NCBI GenBank assembly: GCA_029782225.1
Contig: JAKOVF010000100.1
Coordinates: 1-36,305 of the forward strand
Source of the DNA: Chloroflexota bacterium
GTDB taxonomy: Bacteria; Chloroflexota; Anaerolineae; Anaerolineales; Villigracilaceae
Direction of reading: 5' to 3'
DNA: 36,305 nucleotides
Part shown: positions 1 through 6,944 of the stretch, piece by piece
How positions within the stretch are numbered: the first letter of the stretch is position 1
Layout of the letters: each line of letters opens with the position of its first letter
The notes under the pieces: generated by a model
What the model was told of the DNA's origin: nothing
What the model saw: the letters and a program-made list of their open reading frames with translations, nothing else
The model's database searches: none
Program-made: the position numbers and the translations under genes

Positions 1-777
1 CGTGATTTTGAAAAATATCACTTGCGGGTTGGAGACGTTTTATTGAATGAAGGCTCTGGAAGCGCAGATGAAGTAGGCAAGCCAGCAATTTGGAATGGCG
101 AGATTGAAGATTGCTGTTTTCAAAATACGTTACTTTGTGTTCGTCCGTATTCGGCTTCATCAAAGTATATGTACTATTTATTCCTTTACACTGCAATGGC
201 AAAACTTTTTGTGAAAAATGTTCGTGGTGTAAACATCTTCCATATCGGAAAAGAAAAACTTGCCAACTTTGAAATCTCGATTCCATCCCTTGAAGAACAA
301 GCCGAAATCGTGCGGCGCGTCGAAAAACTGTTTGCCTATGCCGAACGGCTTGAAACCCGCTACCAATCCGCAGCCGAGCGGGTCGAGCGGCTGACCCCAT
401 CCCTGCTGGCAAAGGCGTTTCGGGGGGAGCTCGTGGAGCAGGATCCCAATGATGAACCTGCGTCCGTGTTGCTGGAGAGGATACAATCTCTACGTTCTGC
501 AAATCAAACAGTAGTCACAAGGATAAAGACACCGCGCAGGATCGAAGATCAATTGAAGAATGAGGCTACCTTGCTGAAAAAAAGTGAAGTTCAACCAAAT
601 CACCTTTCTTCCATTCTGAGAGAACGTGGTGAGTTGACAGCGGAGTCACTCTGGGCTGCGTCTCAGATGGATATTGATGAGTTTTATGACCAATTGAAGG
701 AAGAAGAAGCCAAGAAATTGTTACGGGAAGTCCGGGGAGAGGATGAAAATTCTCCGCGCTTACTGGAGGCGCTATGA
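1..777 (+). CDS. hsdS: Type I restriction-modification specificity subunit HsdS, 3' part (5' end outside window)
   Basis: The reading frame is open from base 1, so this is the C-terminal ~258 residues of a longer gene; the TTG at 22 is an internal Leu codon, not a start. HsdS recognises DNA for a type I restriction-modification complex. Seen here: a GDVLLNEG block and GVNIFHIGKEKLANFEISIP (end of a target-recognition domain), then the conserved helix EEQAEIVRRVEKLFAYAERL, then the conserved tail VERLTPSLLAKAFRGELVEQ. After this tail is a further ~95 residues with LWAASQMDIDEFYDQLKEE, a C-terminal extension also known on other HsdS proteins. The stop overlaps the next start (ATGA), so translation is coupled to the ATPase gene. 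hsdM and hsdR are not in the window. The tail sequence is repeated three times further right. Confidence 0.9.
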   Translation, partial: RDFEKYHLRVGDVLLNEGSGSADEVGKPAIWNGEIEDCCFQNTLLCVRPYSASSKYMYYLFLYTAMAKLFVKNVRGVNIFHIGKEKLANFEISIPSLEEQAEIVRRVEKLFAYAERLETRYQSAAERVERLTPSLLAKAFRGELVEQDPNDEPASVLLERIQSLRSANQTVVTRIKTPRRIEDQLKNEATLLKKSEVQPNHLSSILRERGELTAESLWAASQMDIDEFYDQLKEEEAKKLLREVRGEDENSPRLLEAL

Positions 778-2333
778 GAATTGATTGGCTGAAAATTCCT
801 AATCACCGCAATTTGAGGAATCTTGAAATCAATTTTGATCAAAAAGAAGATGAGCCAATTACTGTCTTGCTTGGTCATAATGGTTCAGGAAAATCGAATT
901 TGTTTGAAGCTATGGTTGAGATATTTCGCGAATTGGAATTCGCTAGGCCAGCCTCATTTGCTTATTCGATCAAGTATTTCTGCTATGGAAATACGATTGA
1001 AGTGAACTCTAACCCAGAAGCATCACGAAGGATGAAGATAATTGTTAACGGTAAAACCACCAGTCAAAGTGAATTCAGAAAGAGTATAGATTTTTACTTG
1101 CCACGATATGTTTTTGCATACTATTCTGGCTGGAGTCCTCGGTTAGAACAACAGTTTGGAACGCCGACGCGAGCTTATTACAACAAAGTGTTACAAAACT
1201 CAGATTTACCGCCGAGGCGTTTCTTTTTTTGCAGAAAAGATTATAGCCAGCTTGTGCTCCTGGCATTTTTCCTGACCAACGACCCCAGTGCCAAGAGAAT
1301 TCTTGATGAGTACCTCAGCTTTAATATTGATTCTTTTGAATCTGCTTTGTTTGTCATCAAACGTCCATGGTGGGGACGTAACGCGAGGCCCAACCGGCAA
1401 GACCCCGTTGATCCCCGATTTTGGTATGCTGCTGGTGCGTTTCGCCCGTTTTTAGCGCGCCTTTGGGAGCAAGCACTTGCGCCAATTCGGAACACAGAGA
1501 CTGTTGAGCGAGACATTAGGCGCAGCGGAGAGATCACAGAGCGAGTTTATCTATTTATCAAAAACCAGCAACAGTTGAGTGAGCTCCAGCAAAAATATGA
1601 ATCAATCAGACTTTTCTTTTTCAACCTGGAGAGCTTATTCTTGTGTGACCTGATAGATGAAGTGCGAGTCAAAGTCCGCAAAAAAGATGGCAACATTGTT
1701 ACCTTCAATCAGTTATCTGAGGGAGAACAACAATTATTGACTGTGCTTGGGTTGCTACTTTTTACACAAGATGACGAATCCTTGTTTTTGTTGGATGAGC
1801 CGAATACACATCTTAATCCAATTTGGACATACGATTACTTCGAATTGTTGAGGAAAAATATCCGTACAAAAAATAGTCAAGTTATGGTTGTAACGCACGA
1901 TCCATTGATGGTTGGCAGCCTATATAAAAATCAAGTACGTATCGTTCTGCAAGAAAACGGTTCAGCCACTGCTACCGAGCCAGAATATGATCCAAAGGGG
2001 GTGGGTATTGAAGGGTTATTGAAATCTGACCTATATGGTATGCGTTCTTCTCTCCCCCAAGACGTACTTGATGATATCGATTTGCAAAATAAATTATTAG
2101 CATTACCTGATCGAACACAAGAACAAGAGGACCAGCTCTCTAAAGCCACTCAACGGCTGGAAAAATTAGGAGTTACCCGTAGCCACCCTAATCCACTCTT
2201 TGATTTATTCACAAAAGCAGTTGCAAACGAACCATTGTTCCAGAAACCTGAACTCACGAAAGAAGATATTGAAGCGCAGGAAAAACTTGCCAATGAGATT
2301 CTCGACAAAATTTTGAAGGATACATCTGAATGA
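774..2333 (+). CDS. ptuA: PtuA-like AAA/ABC-type ATPase of a Septu defence pair
   Basis: A 519-residue ATPase with Walker A GHNGSGKS (34-41), ABC-type signature LSEGEQQ (314-320), Walker B LFLLDEPNTHLNP (337-349; D341, E342) and an H-loop VVTHDP (H375). The first residues (MRIDWLKIPNHRNLRNLEI) follow the RecF/SMC-like pattern of starting on a 'W...I..FRNL' strand. There is no TOPRIM domain, which argues against OLD/GajA. The following gene, overlapping by ATGA at 2330, is an HNH nuclease of the PtuB/TIGR02646 type. This ATPase plus HNH pair is the known composition of Septu, an anti-phage system, and such pairs are also known beside type I RM genes. The ATPase is thought to sense and license the nuclease. 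The exact Septu subtype is not determinable by eye. Confidence 0.85.
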   Translation: MRIDWLKIPNHRNLRNLEINFDQKEDEPITVLLGHNGSGKSNLFEAMVEIFRELEFARPASFAYSIKYFCYGNTIEVNSNPEASRRMKIIVNGKTTSQSEFRKSIDFYLPRYVFAYYSGWSPRLEQQFGTPTRAYYNKVLQNSDLPPRRFFFCRKDYSQLVLLAFFLTNDPSAKRILDEYLSFNIDSFESALFVIKRPWWGRNARPNRQDPVDPRFWYAAGAFRPFLARLWEQALAPIRNTETVERDIRRSGEITERVYLFIKNQQQLSELQQKYESIRLFFFNLESLFLCDLIDEVRVKVRKKDGNIVTFNQLSEGEQQLLTVLGLLLFTQDDESLFLLDEPNTHLNPIWTYDYFELLRKNIRTKNSQVMVVTHDPLMVGSLYKNQVRIVLQENGSATATEPEYDPKGVGIEGLLKSDLYGMRSSLPQDVLDDIDLQNKLLALPDRTQEQEDQLSKATQRLEKLGVTRSHPNPLFDLFTKAVANEPLFQKPELTKEDIEAQEKLANEILDKILKDTSE

Positions 2334-3142
2334 GATATATTCCGCTTCTAGAAAATATGCCACCTCAGGAATGGCTAGACAAGGCTGCTGCTGCTACTGA
2401 AGAAATCGAGGTAGAAGCAAAAAGAGGTGATCGAAAGGCCCGCAATGAGCTCATTGATAAGAAGGCCGCAATTTGGGGGGAACTTAAGGACTGGCTGTTA
2501 TGTCTGTCAAATCAAAAGTGCTGGTTCTCAGAAGCGAAAGACTGTTTTCAGGATTGGGATGTAGAACATTATCGCCCGAAAAAAAGTGCAAAGAACCTTG
2601 ATCGCTCTGTAAGAGATGGCTATTGGTGGCTGAGTCTTGATTGGAAAAATTATCGCATATGTGGACGGGTTGGTAATACCAAAAAGGGTACATTTTTTCC
2701 GGTCAACGGATTTGTTGCAGACGAAAACAACCGCAACACCGACGACGAATTACCATATTTGCTTGATCCCATTAATAAAGCTGATTGTCAATTGCTTTCT
2801 TTTAATCAATTAGGCGAGGCCATTCCCGCACCCGGGCTTGACGAGTGGAGTACTTTACGAGTCAGAGTTTCCATAAAAAGATATAAGCTCTACCATGACA
2901 AACTAGAATTAACCCGGAAAGACGTATGGGATACATGCACTGCACTCATCCATGAGATACAGAATCTAATGTGTGAGCAATCCAAATCCCCAAGTGCTAC
3001 AAAGAGAACACGCATCGAAGAGAAGATCAAGCAACTAGCCACATACGCCCAACGGGACAAGATATGCTCGAGCACTGCAATCGTTTGTCTTCAGAAAAGT
3101 GAAATCGGATGGGCTGCGCGTTTATCTGCGGAAGCGAATTAA
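2330..3142 (+). CDS. ptuB: PtuB-like HNH endonuclease (TIGR02646-type) of the Septu pair
   Basis: A 270-residue protein with the HNH hallmark of this family: CWFSE (64-68) then DVEHYRPKK (77-85; E79, H80, R82, K84 in the metal/catalytic centre), followed by GYWWLSLDWKNYRICGRVGN, where the family has a W..L..DW.N....C..CN segment. Here the second of the usual two late cysteines is absent (RICGRVGN with only C111), so the structural zinc site may be incomplete. The start overlaps the ATPase stop (ATGA), indicating one transcript. The role by family is DNA or RNA cleavage activated by the ATPase partner. A short hsdS-tail relic begins 66 bases downstream. Confidence 0.85.
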   Translation: MRYIPLLENMPPQEWLDKAAAATEEIEVEAKRGDRKARNELIDKKAAIWGELKDWLLCLSNQKCWFSEAKDCFQDWDVEHYRPKKSAKNLDRSVRDGYWWLSLDWKNYRICGRVGNTKKGTFFPVNGFVADENNRNTDDELPYLLDPINKADCQLLSFNQLGEAIPAPGLDEWSTLRVRVSIKRYKLYHDKLELTRKDVWDTCTALIHEIQNLMCEQSKSPSATKRTRIEEKIKQLATYAQRDKICSSTAIVCLQKSEIGWAARLSAEAN

Positions 3143-3207
3143 GCATTTATCTGAAGTCTTTTTGATGTTACCAGTGGAGATGAACATTTACTTCAACCCT
3201 GAACCTA

Positions 3208-3317
3208 CCAAACGGCTTGCAATTCATTACCAGTACGCCAGCCGCTGGTCCGAGTGGCTGACCCCGTCCCTGCTGGCAAAAGCGTTTTGTGGTGCGCTGG
3301 CGGAGCAGGAGGAGTAA
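3208..3317 (+). pseudogene. hsdS 3'-tail relic, copy 2
   Basis: Frame ending at the TAA 3315-3317 reads KRLAIHYQYASRWSEWLTPS then LLAKAFCGALAEQEE. It aligns with the HsdS tail at 350-450 (ERLETRYQSAAERVERLTPS then LLAKAFRGELVEQD) and stops early. The DNA core ctgaccccgtccctgctggc (3257-3276) is almost identical in three copies. No good start or target-recognition domain precedes it, so it is a fragment. Its last codons (gcaggaggag) form the Shine-Dalgarno for the GTG start at 3319. Confidence 0.85.
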
Positions 3318-3318
3318 A

Positions 3319-5066
3319 GTGCCTAAAAAAGAAACCAAACCCCAACGCGGAATTTCTTGGAGCGAAGTAATCGCCATTTTTTCTAGTATTACGGGTTTTA
3401 TCACTTCCATAATAGCGTGGCTGGATATTGTCCAATATGGACAGATGGGGTATCAGAACTTCCTTTGGGCTGGAATTGTGGCGGCTGTTGTTGTATGGGG
3501 AATTATCTTGTGGTTGTTATATAGGCAAAAAAATATTGCCTTTAGTATCGGGTTGGCAGTCACGATGGTTGCGGTGGTGATTGTTGGGATATGGTGGACT
3601 TCAAGCAAGAAGGCAGAAGAAGAAAGAATTAAAGCCAGAGAAGATAAAATCATTGTGTTAGTCGCCAATTTCGATGATGCTGCTGGAGATTCTTATGGTT
3701 TGCGTAATGTGATTGTCGAGAAACTCACTGTAGATTTTGCAAATGATGATGAAATATTGATAGAAACTGTTGATGAAATTATTAGACCTGGTAGCGATAG
3801 CGGTAGTGTCCGCGCACGTGCATTAGGAGAAAGCCGCCAGGCAGATTTAGTCATTTGGGGATGGTATAGACCAACAGATAATCCCAACATTACTATTCAC
3901 TTTGAGAATTTATCTACGGCGCAGATCTCAACCTCCAAAGCAGTGAAACATATGAACCGCAGACGACCCTTGCCCAACTTAAGTCATTCGAAGTGCAGCA
4001 AAGACTTGGTGCCGAAACCAAAACACTCATCTCCTTCATCGCCGGGGTTATAGGTTATCAATCAGATGATTATCAAGGCGCATTAGCTCACCTCGAACCG
4101 ATCTTGCTCGAAAAAAATATCTCCACGTATGTAGACCCCATTACCCTGTATTTTGATATTGGCTATTCATCTGGCAAATTGGGTCTGTGGGAAAAAGCTA
4201 TCGAAAATTACGACCATCTGCTTGAACTCGCCCCTAACGAAGTTGCGGCATACAACAATCGCGGGATTGCCTACTATTCTCTAAAAGACTATAACCACGC
4301 CGTCCAAGACTTTGATCAAGCCATCCAACTTGACCCGAGTTTCGCTGTGGCATACAACAATCGCGGGAATGCCTATTACTATCTAAAAGACTATGACAGT
4401 GCGACCTCGGACCTTGACCACTCTATCCAGCTTGACCCGAATTACGCTACGGCATACTATAATCGCGGGCTCATATATTACTCTAAAGAAGACTATGCCC
4501 ACGCTATCCGGGACTATGATCAAGCCATTCAACTTAACCCGAATGAAGTTGCGGCATACAATAATCGCGGGAATGGATACGTTGATCTGCAAAACTATTC
4601 CCGCGCTATTCAGGATTTTGACCAAGCCATTCAGATTGACCCGAATTCTGCTTTGATATACAACAATCGCGGGAGAGCGTATTCTTATCTAAATGATAGC
4701 ATTAGCGCCATTCAGGACTTTGACCAAGCCATTCAGATTGACCCGAATTATGCTTTAGCCTACTACAACCGCGGGCTTGCGTATGGTCATCTACAAGACT
4801 ATTCTCGCGCGATTCAGGACTTTGACCAAGCCATCCAACTTGACCCAAATAATGCTTTTGCATATAACAATCGCGGGTTTGCATATGCTCATCTAAAAAA
4901 CTATGTCCGTGCTATTCAAGACTATAACCAATCTATCCAATTAGACCCGAGTAATGCTGTGGCTTATAACAATCGCGGGAATGCCTATGAGGCTCTCGGC
5001 AGAAACGCCGAGGCCGAAGCTGATTTTGCCAAATACAAAGAACTTATGGGGCAGGCTGCACCATGA
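3319..5066 (+). pseudogene. Membrane-anchored TPR protein, copy 1, interrupted by a one-base frameshift
   Basis: GTG start at 3319 follows AGGAGG (3308-3314). The first frame (3319-4053) has three hydrophobic segments (about residues 15-35, 50-72 and 77-98), then a soluble alpha/beta domain (IIVLVANFDD..YGLRNVIVEKL) ending in DLVIWGWYRPTDNPNITIHF. The reading then jumps to the second frame, open to 5066, with SETYEPQTTLAQLKSFEVQQ and about eight TPR units (pattern xAYNNRGxAYxxLxDYxxAI). The intact paralogue at 6945-9194 has the same domain order without interruption. Aligning both places the loss of one base between about 3923 and 3950. This could be a true pseudogene, a sequencing error or a rare recoding site; the GTG at 3993 is not a convincing independent start. 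Function is unknown; TPRs bind proteins. Stop overlaps the next ATG (5063). Confidence 0.75.
4248..5033 (+). repeat. 102-bp tandem repeat coding for TPR units
   Basis: Units begin at 4248, 4350, 4452, 4554, 4656, 4758, 4860 and 4962, each opening with a GCN-TAC/TAT-AAC-AAT/CGC-GGG-like codon series for AYNNRG. Exact 34-codon spacing with near-identical stretches (gactttgaccaagccattca recurs) indicates recent unit duplication. Confidence 0.9.
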
Positions 5067-5293
5067 GATCATCCACAAATAAGGCACGAATAAACGAATG
5101 GAAAGCCCGCTACATGTCTGCGTCTGAACATGTCGAGCGGCTGACCCCGTCCCTGCTGGCGAAGGCGTTTCGGGGGAAGTTAGTGGAGCAGAATCTCAAT
5201 GATGAGCTGGCATCCGTATTGCTGGAGAAGATAGATGTCAACAGAAACAGGGGCAATCGAAAGCGCCTATATCAGGGAAGAAGAATAGCCTGA
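5063..5293 (+). CDS. Small ORF made of the HsdS C-terminal tail, copy 3
   Basis: A 76-codon frame whose ATG overlaps the TPR stop (ATGA). Residues 14-53 read KARYMSASEHVERLTPSLLA then KAFRGKLVEQNLNDELASVL, matching the HsdS tail at 358-480 along its full length, and it ends in a basic stretch (NRNRGNRKRLYQGRRIA) as ordinary HsdS proteins do. It lacks any target-recognition domain. It may be a relic retained because it keeps ribosomes moving between cassettes, or a small helical protein; nothing proves translation. Confidence 0.7.
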   Translation: MRSSTNKARINEWKARYMSASEHVERLTPSLLAKAFRGKLVEQNLNDELASVLLEKIDVNRNRGNRKRLYQGRRIA

Positions 5294-5315
5294 AGTGAGA
5301 GGAGATAGCCCCTTT

Positions 5316-6425
5316 ATGGAAGATCATTTGTCAACTCATATCCACAAAGAAAAGCGGCTAGCAATGATAGACATCAAAGAAAGAATCCGACATCCATGGC
5401 AACGCGGGCCAACAGAATTGATTGCACATGCTATTGAGCATTATCATATGCATACGGAATTTGACAATCGGATTGCCTTCCTGCTTTTTGACGTAGGCGT
5501 TGAAACGCTGTTCAAAACATATCTCTTACTGCCCCAGGAAGTGACAGGGACAAGAAGTCCTTATCAGAAACGGAAAGGTGCAGTCAATGGAGTAGTTCAT
5601 CCTGTTGAGGATGAGACACGACATCCGAGGCGGGATTTTAGGTTTCATGACCTCATAAGAGGTGTACTGGATGCTGTACCTGAAATCGAGAGCAAATTCG
5701 ACTTAACACATATTGAATTCTTTCATGAAAAAAGAAACGCACTTTATCATGATGGCAATGGAATCACTATCGAGACTTTCAATTTGCAGTCCTACAGCAT
5801 AATTTCCGTAGGGCTCTTGAAGCATCTGCTTGATATTGATCTCGGAGATATATTACACGCGCCAGACGTTGCGACAAAATTGACTGAGGCACAAAATGAG
5901 AGACGACAATTTCTCGAAACACATAAAAGAGAGTTGATGGAATCCAGGAGAAGATTAGGAGAGGTCGCCAAACTTGCATTGGAAGTAGTCAGCCCCAACA
6001 TTACCAAGGGCGTATTTATCAGAACACTCAGAAGGTACTATCAGGAATCAGAGGACAAGGCAGATGCCTATTTCTTTCGTGTGGTCAAAGCATCTCTTGC
6101 TCACAAATCAGTGGATATTCCTCTCATTGAAGTAGGTTCTTTTCTACAAGATCCAAACTGTCTTTACCTACAATTGGCAGATGCTCTTTTTGGCACAGAA
6201 GACGCATATACAGCCTATCAGTTGTCAGAGAGTGACCCAACATGGAATGTTTCACCATATTATGAAGGAGAGCTTGACGATGGAAATATCGTTTTGACTG
6301 ACAAGCCCCAAGATGAATATCTAACAGAAATGTCTGATTGGATCAAGGAATGGAATACCACCGTCAAGGCGGAGATTGCTCGAGTTGAAATGTGGCTGGA
6401 TAAGCAGACTGTACTGGTTAATTGA
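5316..6425 (+). CDS. HEPN-domain protein, putative ribonuclease
   Basis: ATG at 5316 is preceded by AGAGGAG (5298-5304); a GTG at 5295 and an ATG at 5367 are alternatives. The 369-residue product starts with an all-helical region (HAIEHYHMHTEFDNRIAFLL) followed by FHEKRNALYHDGNGITI. The last fits the HEPN active-site rule R-N-x3-H (R140, N141, H145), a motif of many RNA-cleaving toxins and defence proteins. Residues 200-369 are a second domain that I do not recognise. No transmembrane segment is seen. It follows the hsdS-tail ORF by 22 bases and is 26 bases ahead of a small Cys-rich gene, so the genes are probably co-transcribed. HEPN proteins without nuclease activity exist, so catalysis is an inference. 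Confidence 0.65.
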   Translation: MEDHLSTHIHKEKRLAMIDIKERIRHPWQRGPTELIAHAIEHYHMHTEFDNRIAFLLFDVGVETLFKTYLLLPQEVTGTRSPYQKRKGAVNGVVHPVEDETRHPRRDFRFHDLIRGVLDAVPEIESKFDLTHIEFFHEKRNALYHDGNGITIETFNLQSYSIISVGLLKHLLDIDLGDILHAPDVATKLTEAQNERRQFLETHKRELMESRRRLGEVAKLALEVVSPNITKGVFIRTLRRYYQESEDKADAYFFRVVKASLAHKSVDIPLIEVGSFLQDPNCLYLQLADALFGTEDAYTAYQLSESDPTWNVSPYYEGELDDGNIVLTDKPQDEYLTEMSDWIKEWNTTVKAEIARVEMWLDKQTVLVN

Positions 6426-6451
6426 TTTCTAAAATAGCACGGGATAGTTGA

Positions 6452-6886
6452 ATGAGCGGAACAAAGAAGGTAGCAGAATTGCTTAAATTCCCCGTAAACC
6501 AAGCCGTATTGTTCTGTGAGCAAGTCCGTATGCTCAGCAGATTGGGCACTGTGTTATCGTATAAGATAATTGCCGCACGTTTGCCGGAGAATATGCACGA
6601 ATCTCCTTCTCAACAGAGGGTGGCCGAAATTATGCGAGTCAATAAATCAATAGAACGACTCCGAAAGCAACCTTCGCAGTGGCAACCTACCGCTACAAGG
6701 GGATCTGGTGTCCGCCATAAACGGATTAAATATTCGAAGGCACCATATTTGCCCAAGAAAATTCCCGGCCCAACGTTATACAATCATGAACGCGTATCTG
6801 GCAAGCAACTAGACCATTGTCCTCATGGCAAGATATGCGCCGTTTGTGACCTGAAGAAGTGCCGCGAGTTAACAGGGATTGACTAA
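6452..6886 (+). CDS. Small protein with shared 'MSG' N-terminal domain and Cys-rich C-terminus, function unknown
   Basis: 144 residues. The first ~66 (VAELL...FCEQVR.LS.LG...YK.IA..L..N....AEI.R.NK) match the start of the protein at 9443-10702 at about half of the positions, including an identical FCEQVR. This defines a small, probably helical domain that I cannot name. The middle is basic (RHKRIKYSKAPYLPKK). The C-terminus has HCPHGKICAVCDLKKC, a likely metal site with four Cys and nearby His. It sits between the HEPN gene and the TPR membrane protein on the same strand, with short gaps. It could be a nucleic-acid-binding partner of either neighbour. Confidence 0.7.
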   Translation: MSGTKKVAELLKFPVNQAVLFCEQVRMLSRLGTVLSYKIIAARLPENMHESPSQQRVAEIMRVNKSIERLRKQPSQWQPTATRGSGVRHKRIKYSKAPYLPKKIPGPTLYNHERVSGKQLDHCPHGKICAVCDLKKCRELTGID

Positions 6887-6944
6887 AAACACCTATTTTT
6901 GGAAGAATTATGCCAATGTTCGCAAGCGAAGATTAGGAAGCACT

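Noticed and set aside
774..2333. OLD-family/Gabija GajA nuclease
   Set aside because: The C-terminus has no TOPRIM acidic motifs and the partner is an HNH protein, not a helicase.
4248..5033. Regular 102-base periodicity resembling a CRISPR or satellite array
   Set aside because: The whole period is coding and spells TPR units; there are no constant repeats with unique spacers.
3993..5066. TPR frame as a separate gene starting at GTG 3993
   Set aside because: No RBS, and the preceding residues continue to match copy 2 upstream of the GTG; it is the downstream half of a frameshifted gene.
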